From a virus, in IMG/VR virus record IMGVR_UViG_3300043548_000624, positions 1-38,603 of that record: a stretch of 38,603 nt of DNA; one strand, written 5' to 3'. Position numbers and translations under genes: made by a program. The notes under the pieces are model-generated. The model saw nothing but the letters and a program-made list of their open reading frames with translations, made no database searches and was not told the origin of the DNA. Below are positions 1-8,778 of the stretch, in pieces (position 1 is the stretch's first letter; every line of letters begins with the position of its first letter).

Positions 1-2104
1 CTGCTCCAGCGGAGTCGTCGGAGTCAGAAGGGCGCTAGGGGCTTTCTCTGGAGTGTAGGTTTGCTGAATCTCATCGACCTGAACGAGCTTGTCGTAAAGC
101 GGCTTGGTGGCTTCCTCTTTCTCCGCGTGGGGGATGTCGCGTTTCTCGATCTGCGTGATCGCGTTCTCCAGTGACTTCTGCGCGTCGTCGAGGAGCGAGA
201 TGGAAGTTTCGTCGGGGTCTTCGACCGCGTTCACGATGTCCACCTCTGGCAAGGCCAAGGTGGTCTTGGAGAGTTCTATTGCTGAAAGGGTGTTGTCTTG
301 CTGGGTAAGAGCCCCACCTTGCCACCCCTCATCCTCGATTTTGTTGTCGAGAACTCCAGCATCGGATGGGGCGGTTTCGGGGGTTTTCTTTACTACGGGG
401 TTTAACTGGGATGTGAGCGTATTGTTTTGAACAGAGAGTGAAGTTGAAACACCGCCCTCCTCATTCTCGATCTTGTTGTCGAGAACGGAAGGGTCAAAGT
501 CCAGGGGTTCCCGCTTCTCGGGTTCTTTGGATTGCTCCTCCTGATCGTCGTCCTCTTGGATTTTCCCTAGGGCCTTGGCGCGGGCGGTATCGCCACGAAC
601 GGCCAGCGTATTGCCTGCACTGTTAGCGGTGAGGATGAGTTTGCCATCATCCACATACCCACTGTTTCCAAATTCCTTGAGCACGGCTTCGGTGGGATTG
701 TCGATCGCCCAGCCGGTCGTCTCGGTGCCTTTGATCTTGAAGCGGCGAGCATTGATGCCGTTGCCAATGTCGTAGGCTTCAGGCTCGTATTCGCGGGCTT
801 CGCTTGTGAACGGATCGGTTTCGTTCGGGGGGAGCCCTGTCTCGGGATCGCTGAGAGGTTTCTGCACGAGCCCTTGCAACGCGTTCTTGGTTCTTGGGGC
901 GAGTGCCTCCAGCGCCCCACCCACGGGGCCAATGGTGCCGCCAACCACGGAGCCTGCTGCTGCGGCATTGAGCCGCTCGCGCTTGGCTTGTTCGCTGTCG
1001 ATGCCGTCTGGGCCGTAATAGTTCGGGTTGTCTTTCAGCTTCGCCAACTGCTCGATGTAGGTCTGCGGGTATTCTTCCAGCGGACCTTCCACGGCCACGC
1101 CTTTGACGAAACCTTTGGCGGCTTTGTCCAGCACTGGGGAGCCTATTGTAAGTTCGGTTTTTGAATTTGGAGTTTCGGTAGTCCAAGTCCCAGGGGTTTT
1201 GTTTTTGATGGATCGCTCGGCGACATCCACGCCGAAAGCCCGCTTGGCAAATGGGCTGAAAAGCACCGTGTCGGCGAGACCCTCGACCGCACCGGAAACG
1301 GCTCCGTAGCCAAGCCCCAGCCCCGCATCTTCCGTATCTCCGTAGATCGAACCCATCGACATCGCTTGCGCGGAGGCGATATTTCCGGCAGCGACTCCCA
1401 CCTGGGGCGCGAGCTTCCCGGCGGCGACACGCCCTAGGGCGGCTTCTGTGGCTTCGCGGGAGAGTCCACCCTCCATCAACTGTCGGGCTGCGGCTTTATC
1501 CGCTGTCCCCGTGAGGAAGGCTTTCGCCCCGCCTCGGGACGCGACGGCATTGGCGACCGCGGCTTCCGCCGCTTTGCGCGAGAGTCCGGCGCTGACGCCT
1601 TCTTCGATGACTTCCTGCAACCCCTTTTTAACGAGTTGCCTGCCAGCTATGCCGCCCGCTCCACCGAGCGCAAGCGTCGGGGCGAGTTGGGGCAGTTGCT
1701 CTAAAAGAGTTCCATACGCCCATTTCCCTGCGCTGCCGACTCCGTCGATCTCGTCGAAATCCACCATGCCTGCTTCTTCGCGGGCCACGGCGGCATCCTG
1801 CATATTTCGCTGGTAGCCTTCGAGTCCGAAATCTTTGATCGCCTCCGACCCAACCACATCGCCAGCCAGCCCCACAACCCCATAACCCAAGCCCTGCACC
1901 TGATCCGTCCCAGCGCCCAGCATCTTGCCGGTGAACTCGCCAAGGGTGGGGCGCTCTTGGAAGAGATTTTTCGTCTCGATCGGCGATCGGGGTTCCGTCC
2001 TCATTAAAATACTTTGGGGTAGATAAAACATTTTCATCCTCTGCTGGCGTTTTCTCTACTTCCGGTTCTTCCCACCCAAGTTCCTCGCGAGTGAAAGTAA
2101 ACAT
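1..2104 (-). CDS. Large virion (probable internal/ejection) protein, partial, with an apparent one-base frameshift
   Basis: The frame is open through the left edge, so the C-terminus is missing; about 700 codons are visible. The first ATG is at 2104, two bases past the stop of the gene before it, which fits tight operon coupling. The first 45 or so residues (MFTFTREELGW...) read as protein in one frame. From about 1970 the protein-like frame is the next one (NLFQERPTLGEF...). Removing one A from the A5 run at 1967-1971 joins them. An ATG at 2004 could instead start the second frame. The middle is rich in Gly/Ala and hydrophobic helices (LAPTLALGGAGGIAG). The C-terminal part is acidic and contains two imperfect copies of a VLDNKIE(N/D)E-type segment of about 35 residues. 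Position at the end of the tail operon suggests an internal virion or DNA-ejection protein. No enzymatic motif is recognised. Confidence 0.6.
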
Positions 2105-2106
2105 TT

Positions 2107-3642
2107 TTATTTTTTAACAGATCCCCAAGTTCCGTCTTCGTCTCTTTGCAGCCCCATTTTTTTGAGTGAGTCAGTTATATTAAGAGTCCGAGGTATTTTA
2201 AGTGGCACATTAAATACACCTGCGCCGGTTTCGACTATTGCAGCCCCCGCGTTTAACGCACTGGAAGGAACATTGGAAATAGCTTCGCCCACCGAAGTCG
2301 AACCCCCTCTGACTGCTCTCACTAATCCCCCACCAGCTTTCCTAATCTTTTGACCCGCCTGCCCTGCTCTACTAAACTCAGAATTTGTTTCTGGGGCTTC
2401 CGAAGCGGCAGCAGGTTGTGGCTTATTGAAGTCCGCAATCTTCCACTGCTTTTCTATTGGGCTCCAGCGTCGATAGACATTTTCTTTACCAGTTGGCTGA
2501 AAAGTTCCAGCCCCATCAGAAAGTATCGCATTAAAAGGCAGCGACTTCGTTTCGTTTTTACTTAGCCAATCCTGCATTCGAGCCTTATCGGCGGGGTCGG
2601 TCATGTTAAATGTCGGGGCTCGTTCGATAGCCAGAGTGATTTTTTGCTCGTTTAGCTTTTCAAGTTCTTGAGGAATAGAATCTTTTGAAATATCTCCAAA
2701 ATTGACCCCGTTCGCGAAGGCTAGGTTAAGTTTACGCTCGCGATCTGAAAGCCTGCTAAACTGGTCGGAGAAACGAGAAACCCCCGTAGGAAGTTTAAGC
2801 AAAGCGTCTTTACGCGAGGTTAGAGATTCATACTCTGCCTCTTTCCCTTGCAAAGCGTTACCATACTCGTCGGAAATCGACTTCACTGCGGTATTGATTT
2901 TGTTGATTTCCCCTACAATATCTCCTTCGGTAGCCCCAGCGCCTTTAGTTCGGGATTTTAACTCTTGAGCCCAAACGAGTTTATCAGCTTCAAACGCCCG
3001 ATCCCAGTCGAGTCCTTTTTCAATAACGACTTCATTGCCGTTGTCGTCCTTCAGCACAGCGCCCTCGCGGCGGATGCGATCCACTCGGTCGATCTCTTCC
3101 GCAGTGCGAAACCCGCCGCCTGGCAAAGCTCCTAACCTACTAACAAGGTTGCGATCCATGTTCCGCTCCTCAAACAAATCCCCCATGCGGCTATACACCT
3201 GACCGATAAATTGCTCGTCGATAGCTTTTTCTCTGGCGACTTCGCGGGCATTCGCGCCGGTCCTGCCATTCTTGAGTTTTTGGACTTGGCTTATCAAGCC
3301 GTAGCCTTCTGCCACAATTTCTCCTATTGTAAGTTCTTTTTTAGATGGCGATTGTTGAGGAGCTTGTTTAACCTCAAAGTTATCGAGGGGGTTGCCAGTC
3401 TCTTCCGCTTTTGCCCTTCGTAGTTCCGAGTTCACGGAGGCTCTGGTTTTAATGTCTTCCAAGGGAGCGATGTTAGACCCCGAAACAAATGATCCCTTTG
3501 AGTTCTCATTGAGATCACCCCCTGAATCAATGACCCTTACAGCTTCTTCTTTTCGTAATTGATCCACCGCAGAGGGCAGACTGTCGAAAAGCGACTCTGA
3601 GCCCATGTCGGTATTAAGTTGGTCTGCGAGATTCCAAGCCAT
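2107..3642 (-). CDS. Virion-associated protein, 511 aa, probably internal virion protein
   Basis: This hydrophilic, largely helical protein starts MAWNLADQLNTDMG. It has long charged stretches between residues 60 and 360. The C-terminal part has Gly/Ala/Ser-rich segments (GGGLVRAVRGGSTSVGEA) of the kind seen in membrane-interacting ejection proteins. It ends 2 bases before the ATG of the next large protein and starts 3 bases after the previous stop, so it is translated as part of one tail/ejection operon. I do not recognise a named family. The role is inferred from position between two other putative virion proteins in a podovirus-like gene order. Confidence 0.6.
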   Translation of the reverse strand: MAWNLADQLNTDMGSESLFDSLPSAVDQLRKEEAVRVIDSGGDLNENSKGSFVSGSNIAPLEDIKTRASVNSELRRAKAEETGNPLDNFEVKQAPQQSPSKKELTIGEIVAEGYGLISQVQKLKNGRTGANAREVAREKAIDEQFIGQVYSRMGDLFEERNMDRNLVSRLGALPGGGFRTAEEIDRVDRIRREGAVLKDDNGNEVVIEKGLDWDRAFEADKLVWAQELKSRTKGAGATEGDIVGEINKINTAVKSISDEYGNALQGKEAEYESLTSRKDALLKLPTGVSRFSDQFSRLSDRERKLNLAFANGVNFGDISKDSIPQELEKLNEQKITLAIERAPTFNMTDPADKARMQDWLSKNETKSLPFNAILSDGAGTFQPTGKENVYRRWSPIEKQWKIADFNKPQPAAASEAPETNSEFSRAGQAGQKIRKAGGGLVRAVRGGSTSVGEAISNVPSSALNAGAAIVETGAGVFNVPLKIPRTLNITDSLKKMGLQRDEDGTWGSVKK

Positions 3643-3645
3643 AAG

Positions 3646-4107
3646 TTAAAAAAATGAAGTATCAGAGTATAAACTAAAAGGGTTGTTACCCTGGGGCGTT
3701 TGTGTCACAGGCTGTGCGGAATCACCAGAAAGCCAAAGTCGCGAGTTTTTCAAGAGATCACCATATCTTGCGTCAATTACGGAGCCTGAGACGCCAGAAC
3801 CCATCAAAAATTTGGAGTCATACATTCCTTTAAGCCGTTCTGCGTTAGCATTATTCTCATTGATCTCGGACTGCATTTTCACGAGTTGAAGCTCTGCGGC
3901 CTTCTGCTTGGAAGGGAAGAGGAGTTTTTCCAACTCGAACTCCTCCTGCTTGCGCTTTTCTTCCTTGTTGCTTTGGACCATGTTGAAAGTCGTCGTCGCC
4001 GCTTTCATGGCCGTGTCAAAAGGCTTCCAATCCCACTGGGCGAGGTTGGCCCCGTATTCGCTGGCCCCTAGGGTGGGGTTAATCATTGGAACATCGAATC
4101 CTCTCAT
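3646..4107 (-). CDS. Small virion protein, 153 aa, function unknown
   Basis: The N-terminus (MRGFDVPMINPTLGASEYG) is followed by a strongly charged helix around residues 45-95 (SNKEEKRKQEEFELEKLL), likely a coiled coil. A Gly/Ser-containing tail ends in SDTSFF. It lies between two larger putative ejection or virion proteins with 3-base gaps on both sides, so it should be co-translated with them. The size and position suit a minor internal virion protein or a tail assembly factor, but no family is recognised. Confidence 0.55.
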   Translation of the reverse strand: MRGFDVPMINPTLGASEYGANLAQWDWKPFDTAMKAATTTFNMVQSNKEEKRKQEEFELEKLLFPSKQKAAELQLVKMQSEINENNANAERLKGMYDSKFLMGSGVSGSVIDARYGDLLKNSRLWLSGDSAQPVTQTPQGNNPFSLYSDTSFF

Positions 4108-4110
4108 AAA

Positions 4111-5442
4111 TTATTTATTGAGCCACCTCACGGTTGCAGGGGTATCTGTGGCAGTGGCCGATCCGCCTCCAAAGCCAGCTAAATAGCCCGAACGATCGCC
4201 ATAAGGAATTGTTGTTCCGCTTGCTTTGCCTAGCCCAGCGCCATACGCGCTCATTCCAAATCCCATTAAAGACCCGCCGATCTGCGACGAGGCGTTGCTC
4301 ACGAGTTGCGCGTTGGCTACGGCGCTTGCCATGGAGCGGTTGGCGTTGGCGTAGGCATTGGAGAGCCCCTGCCCCGCGATGCCGAGCTTGGCGTTCGTGC
4401 GGGCCTCTGCTGCTGCCGCCTCCATCGCGGCCATGGCGCGGGCTGTCTCGCTCTCTTGCCCATAGACATTGGAGTAAGTCGTGTGGAGGAAGCTCGCTTG
4501 GTTCGTGGCGAGGTCGAACCTCTTGTCCAGTGCGGTGTTGAGCCCGACCATCTTGTAGTCGAGCGGCACTTTCTGGGCCTCAAAGAGCTTCCAACTGTTC
4601 TCGTTATTGACATCAATGACCTTGTTGGTATTGAGCCCCATCCAGTTGTAAACATTTTCGACCCCGACCTGCGTTCCAGCGACGAGCGTGTTGTAATCTT
4701 GAAGCTGGCGGTTTTGGAAATTCTGCTGCCCCTGCTGAATCCCCGCCATGGAGGAAAGCCCCAAGTCACGCATCGACAGGTTGTTTTTAAGTTGGCTCCC
4801 CGCGCCGGTTCCCGCCCCTAGGGCGCGTTGGGCGGCTGCACGCTCGATCTCGGCTTGCACCGAGGCGGGCACGATTCCCTGGGTTAGCTGGAGGTCGTTG
4901 AGCGCCATCTGCGAGCGGGTCTCGTCAAAGAGCGGGGTCGCCGCTCTGGCAAGGTTCAACCGGATTTTCTGGTTCTCCTCGCTCAGTCGGGTCGCGAAAT
5001 TGGTGAAATCGTCGAACCTTCCGAGGTTGTAATCGTAAGTCTGATCCGCCGATTCCTTAATGACATTTCGGGAGCGGGTCTCAAAGTCCGTGACATTTTG
5101 ATCGGCTTTGTCAACGACCCCACTCCATCCGGTGAAGTAATCAGGAAAATTCCCCAGGGCTTCTTTAACTTGCTGCCCGTATTGATCCACGAGCTTTCCC
5201 GTGCGGTCGATGTAAGTGTTTGAAAGCCCCGACTGCGATCCCCCCAGCTTCCCGATCGCCGCCATCATGTCGCCGTAGCCCCGCTCGGCTTCCGCCGAGG
5301 CCAGCTTCATGTATTTCTTGGTGGCCGCGGCGGATGAGGCATTGGCCCTGTTCGTAGCGTCGGCCTGCATGGCTCCTGCGGCGACGGCTCCTCCGGCTGC
5401 GATCACCGCGCCCCCAACGAGTGCTCCTGCGATTAAGCCCAT
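4111..5442 (-). CDS. Internal virion/DNA ejection-like protein, 443 aa
   Basis: The first 25 residues are almost all Gly, Ala, Val and Ile (GLIAGALVGGAVIAAGGAVAAGA), a membrane-inserting N-terminus. Long Ala/Gln/Asn-rich helices follow, with a second Ala-rich segment near residues 330-380 and a Gly-rich C-terminus. Such N-termini are typical of podovirus internal virion proteins and of the P22-type ejection proteins, which enter the cell envelope during DNA delivery. The gene follows the sulfotransferase fusion with 1 base between stop and start and precedes three more putative virion genes. Assignment is by composition and position only. Confidence 0.6.
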   Translation of the reverse strand: MGLIAGALVGGAVIAAGGAVAAGAMQADATNRANASSAAATKKYMKLASAEAERGYGDMMAAIGKLGGSQSGLSNTYIDRTGKLVDQYGQQVKEALGNFPDYFTGWSGVVDKADQNVTDFETRSRNVIKESADQTYDYNLGRFDDFTNFATRLSEENQKIRLNLARAATPLFDETRSQMALNDLQLTQGIVPASVQAEIERAAAQRALGAGTGAGSQLKNNLSMRDLGLSSMAGIQQGQQNFQNRQLQDYNTLVAGTQVGVENVYNWMGLNTNKVIDVNNENSWKLFEAQKVPLDYKMVGLNTALDKRFDLATNQASFLHTTYSNVYGQESETARAMAAMEAAAAEARTNAKLGIAGQGLSNAYANANRSMASAVANAQLVSNASSQIGGSLMGFGMSAYGAGLGKASGTTIPYGDRSGYLAGFGGGSATATDTPATVRWLNK

Positions 5443-5443
5443 G

Positions 5444-6535
5444 TTAGATTTCTCCTCTCATAAAAATTTTAACCCACTCCAAAAGACGACCTTGAATGAA
5501 CAAAAAAGCGGCGCAACGAGGCGGGATTCCGAGTGCCAAAGCGGCGGCTGCGGTGTAGGTCGAAGGGTTTGGCATCACAGGCTTTCCAGTTGAGCGGAGA
5601 AAATCGGTGACGGCTTGAATTTTTGCATACAAATCTGGGCGATTCTCTTGGAGCCATTGATCGACTTCAGCCCAGCACGGGTCGGGCTCTCCGCGATGAA
5701 ACGAGTTGCCCCAGCCAGGAACTTTGTAACCGTCGGCAACGAGTAGCCGAGCCCCTTCGACGGGGTTACTAGCCATCAGCACCTCGCAGGATTGCTCTAA
5801 AGGAGCGTGGGTTCCGCCCAGAGTTAGCAGCCCTGCCGCAATGCTATTGGTCAAGGTGCCGTTGCCCGCCGCGCATTGCAAAACCGTGGTCGTAGAAATG
5901 TTCTGCCGGAGGGCGCTTTTAGCGTGCGCCTCTAACACCAGTGCCAATAACTGCGTTTCTTTTTCTGTAAGCGGGGCCACGCGACCAGGGAGTTCCATAC
6001 CGCCTCTCAAAGCACCTCGAATGAACTGCGGCTCCATTTGCACATTCAGAGTCCGCAACAAATCAAACTGGTCCGTAGGAAATTCCATGTAGCCCCCGAG
6101 ACAATGGTTCCAAATTTTCTTTGCCGTCTCGGCAGAAGACAGTGAGTGGAAATTTACGACAAGCGCCTGCGGCTCCAAGCCTTCCAAAATCTTTTGGTTG
6201 ATTTCCAAAAAAGACCGTAGTTTTTCTAGCTTTTCTCCGGCAACTTTTTGGTAGGAAGATAAAACTTCCTCCATAGGGCGCTTGATGACGACTAGCTTTA
6301 GCTCAGGCAAAAGCCTCAATAACTCTGCTACGATTGGCGACGCGGCGCTGTCGGAGTTCCCTACGAACCGAGCCCCCCTCGACATCTCTGCGGCCATGGC
6401 GGCGGCATTCAGCCCACGACCGCTAAGTTCATGGTGGCAAATGGAATCCCCCCGCGTAAGGAAATTTGCAAGCCACGCCGTGCGGGACCTAGGCTGTCCT
6501 AGAATTAGAAATTGGCGTTCGGATCGGGTTTCCAT
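5444..6535 (-). CDS. Sulfotransferase domain fused to a degenerate citrate-synthase-like domain, 363 aa
   Basis: Residues about 8-190 look like a PAPS-dependent sulfotransferase. The loop FLILGQPRSRTAWLANFL matches the 5'-phosphosulfate-binding loop, and VVIKRPMEEVLSSYQ matches the 3'-phosphate-binding R..P...S element. From about residue 190 the sequence changes to the C-terminal part of the citrate synthase/citryl-CoA lyase family: ISTTTV, then a GGTHAP loop with the first catalytic His, VPGWGNSFHRG, a PNPSTYTAA segment and FLFIQGRLLEW. The second catalytic His (family GFGH) is Asn here, and the catalytic Asp (family PNVDFY) is Ser, so citrate synthase chemistry is unlikely. A promoter-like motif lies just upstream, and the gene heads the virion protein operon. 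A role in sulfating a virion or cell-surface glycan is a guess. Confidence 0.75.
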   Translation of the reverse strand: METRSERQFLILGQPRSRTAWLANFLTRGDSICHHELSGRGLNAAAMAAEMSRGARFVGNSDSAASPIVAELLRLLPELKLVVIKRPMEEVLSSYQKVAGEKLEKLRSFLEINQKILEGLEPQALVVNFHSLSSAETAKKIWNHCLGGYMEFPTDQFDLLRTLNVQMEPQFIRGALRGGMELPGRVAPLTEKETQLLALVLEAHAKSALRQNISTTTVLQCAAGNGTLTNSIAAGLLTLGGTHAPLEQSCEVLMASNPVEGARLLVADGYKVPGWGNSFHRGEPDPCWAEVDQWLQENRPDLYAKIQAVTDFLRSTGKPVMPNPSTYTAAAALALGIPPRCAAFLFIQGRLLEWVKIFMRGEI

Positions 6536-6551
6536 TTAATAACCTTTGCTG

Positions 6552-6580
6552 TTATTACACCATGCCCTAGCGCAAGGCAA
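6552..6580 (-). promoter_or_regulatory. Promoter of the sulfotransferase-ejection operon
   Basis: On the minus strand, TTGCCT (6575-6580) is followed after 17 bases by TAATAA (6552-6557) with GTG just before it, then CAGCAAAGG. ATG 6535 follows 16 bases after the -10, a predicted leader of about 9 bases. Confidence 0.6.
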
Positions 6581-8195
6581 GGACAGGTTTGTTGTGAACC
6601 CCATAAAGTTGTGGCTTGAAGTATTGCTGGTAAACCTGCGCGGCGAGGAGTTGCTTCGCCGCTTCAAAGTTCCCTTGCTGCCCGTTGGTCAGAATCGCCA
6701 TCGCCGCTTGGGCGATCGCCTCGTAGTTGTTCAGATACATGGGCTCCGAATCGCTCGTGTGCGGCACGAAACGGCGTTTGGCGAGGTAGCGGATCACGGT
6801 CGCCTTGTCCTCCTGTGGCACAGTCACAAAGTATTTTCGTTTCGTCTTGCCATCCACGGAGTCCACCGAGTCGCCAAGGTCGGAGAAGCCACTGCGCCCA
6901 GGGTTCTCCGTCGTGCGGATGCCGGTGCCGCCGGTCATGTATTCGGCGAACCGATCGTGGACGGGGCGCGGGTCGCCGTCGAAGGAGACGAACAGCACAG
7001 TCTCGATTTCCCTGGGGAGAAAAACCTCGCCGGAGTTCGAGAGGGTCAAGGTGTATTCGGCAATCGTGCCGACCCACTTGCCAGAGTTCATCAGGGATTC
7101 CTCGGCGCTCGTCACCGCCCGCTTGATCGCGTTGTTGGAAAAGGTGAGCGAGTTCTCGAAGCCCAGCCCCACGCGGCCCCAGTGGTAGCCGAAGCTGTTC
7201 GGCGAGGTGAGCGAGAGATCGTAGCGTGTGGTGCGGCGGAGCGTCTGGTCGTGCGCCTCCACATCGCGCTGGATCAGGTCGAGCGCGGTTTTCTTCAACC
7301 CTAGGGCGACCTCTGCGGCTCCCTCCATCGCGGCCAGATAACTCTCCACGAGCGCCCGCTTGATTTCAAAAGTGATCGGCGGCGCGGCGAAGTCGTCGTC
7401 ATCCGGCTTTTGCAGGAATTTCTGATGGGCGATCGCATCATTCACAGCCTGGTTCAGCAGGGTCGTCATGCGCGAAGTCGGCACCTTCAACCCTGTGGCA
7501 AGCTCGTTGTGCAGCCGCCCCACCTCGCCCGTGGTGGCTTTGCGGAGTTGGTGAACCGCCGCGATCGTGTCGCGTTCGAGCAGATCGAGCGCGTCTTTTT
7601 TAAGCGCCATCGCAGGCTCGACTGCCGCTTGGGAAGTGGCGAGGTAGGATTCGACGAGTTTTTTCCTCACCTCGAAAGAGGCTGTCAAAGTCGGCCCCTC
7701 AAATTCCTCGCGTCTTTGGAGGAACTCCAAATGAGCCGTTGCCTCCGTCGCCGCCTGCCCGAGCAAAGTCGTCAACCGCGAAGTCGAGAATTTCAACCCC
7801 TCGGGAAGCTCGTTGTGCAGCCGCCCCACTTCGCCTGTGACGACGCGGCGGGCGCGTTGCACCTCGGCCATGAGATTGCGCTCCACAAAAGCCAGAGCCT
7901 TTTGCTCCAGCCCTGTCGCAATTTCCAGTTCGTTGTTCTCCTCGCGCCATAGGGCGAGGATCATCACCTTGGTCGCGTCGAGATCATCAAGGGTGAGGTA
8001 TCCACTGGTTCCATTTTCTACATAGACCAACGGGTCCTTCTCCAACTCCTCGCGGCGGGAGAGAAAGTTGTAGTGGTCGATCAACCGGCGCTGGGCCTCA
8101 TTGATCCTTGCCGTGACGCGGGCATTCTCTGGGTCAATCCCGTTGTCCACATACGGCGCGAGCGCCGCTTTGGCGGCTTGAAAGCTAGTAGCCAT
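6567..8195 (-). CDS. Tail tubular protein A-like (T7 gp11-like) adaptor with triplicated segment
   Basis: I choose the ATG at 8195 (MATSFQAAKAALAPYVDNG) because GGAGGG lies 9 bases upstream; an in-frame ATG 22 codons earlier lies inside the preceding gene. The length is about 542 aa. Opening helices with INEAQRRLI are typical of podovirus head-tail adaptor or tail tube A proteins. The first 310 residues contain three related units of about 100 residues, each with an ALxL(E/K)(Q/K)xAL..(V/L)(E/Q)R helix; the first two also carry TGEVGRLHNEL. The C-terminal half (AKRRFVPHTSDSEPMYLNNY) is the conserved part and ends in FKPQLYGVHNKPVLALR. It lies directly downstream of tail tube B. The family assignment is from remembered similarity and gene order. 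Confidence 0.7.
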   Translation of the reverse strand: MATSFQAAKAALAPYVDNGIDPENARVTARINEAQRRLIDHYNFLSRREELEKDPLVYVENGTSGYLTLDDLDATKVMILALWREENNELEIATGLEQKALAFVERNLMAEVQRARRVVTGEVGRLHNELPEGLKFSTSRLTTLLGQAATEATAHLEFLQRREEFEGPTLTASFEVRKKLVESYLATSQAAVEPAMALKKDALDLLERDTIAAVHQLRKATTGEVGRLHNELATGLKVPTSRMTTLLNQAVNDAIAHQKFLQKPDDDDFAAPPITFEIKRALVESYLAAMEGAAEVALGLKKTALDLIQRDVEAHDQTLRRTTRYDLSLTSPNSFGYHWGRVGLGFENSLTFSNNAIKRAVTSAEESLMNSGKWVGTIAEYTLTLSNSGEVFLPREIETVLFVSFDGDPRPVHDRFAEYMTGGTGIRTTENPGRSGFSDLGDSVDSVDGKTKRKYFVTVPQEDKATVIRYLAKRRFVPHTSDSEPMYLNNYEAIAQAAMAILTNGQQGNFEAAKQLLAAQVYQQYFKPQLYGVHNKPVLALR

Positions 8196-8778
8196 AAGCA
8201 AAAACCCTCCAGCCTTGAGTAGTTCCTTCGTAGCGCAGCAGTATTTCCCCTGTGGTGTCACAAACGAGGTTCTCCGCCAGCCCGTTGATGAGGCTGTTGT
8301 TTCGAGCTACCGTTAAATTGTTGGTGCCCCATTTTTGCGCGATGTCGGAGATCAGCACCCAATCCAACGCGGCAGGGCTGGCGGGGAGCGTGATCGTGAA
8401 AGCCCCCGCTGTCGTATCCGCCGCAATCCGGTCGCACGCGATAGCCGTGTAGTTGGCGGTTTTTTTCGCCCAAGCGTTCACGCGAACCGAAGGCGCGAGC
8501 TTCGCGGATGTCACAGCGTTGTCGGCGATGCCTAGCGGGGCAGTGAAATTTTCAAAAGTGATTCCCTCCACCACCGGAACTCCGCCCGCATAAGAAACAA
8601 TGGGGACGATCTTTCCCGAAGGATCGGTCGCCGCCGACCGTTGCCGGAAGATCAGCTTGTCGAGGTTCTCCCCTTTGACTTTTCGCGTTCCGTTTGCCGA
8701 AGTCGCCCAGACCACGAACTGATCGTTCGTTGCGAGGGTTGTGACTTCCGAGAGTCCGTTGATTGTCGAGTTTGCCAT
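8185..8778 (-). CDS. Tail fibre-like protein, 197 aa, with C-terminal domain shared with the long collagen fibre
   Basis: The N-terminus (MANSTINGLSEVTTLATND) is a fibre-type opening. From about residue 110 to the end it carries a beta-rich domain (YTAIACDRIAADTTAGAF, TITLPASPAA, LTVARNNSLINGLAENLVC, LLRYEGTTQGWRVF) nearly repeated at the C-terminus of the fibre at 25832-27526. That domain likely forms a trimeric fibre tip or attachment module. The gene sits between tail tube B and tail tube A and overlaps both: ATG/TAG overlap by 1 base upstream and 11 bases with the next start. It is probably a short tail-associated fibre or a nozzle decoration. Confidence 0.6.
   Translation of the reverse strand: MANSTINGLSEVTTLATNDQFVVWATSANGTRKVKGENLDKLIFRQRSAATDPSGKIVPIVSYAGGVPVVEGITFENFTAPLGIADNAVTSAKLAPSVRVNAWAKKTANYTAIACDRIAADTTAGAFTITLPASPAALDWVLISDIAQKWGTNNLTVARNNSLINGLAENLVCDTTGEILLRYEGTTQGWRVFAYGY

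Noticed and set aside
1628-1965. C-terminal part of the frame starting at 2104 as a separate protein
   Set aside because: The sequence turns Arg/Trp/Gly-rich and unlike a protein after about residue 46, while the next frame is clearly coding.
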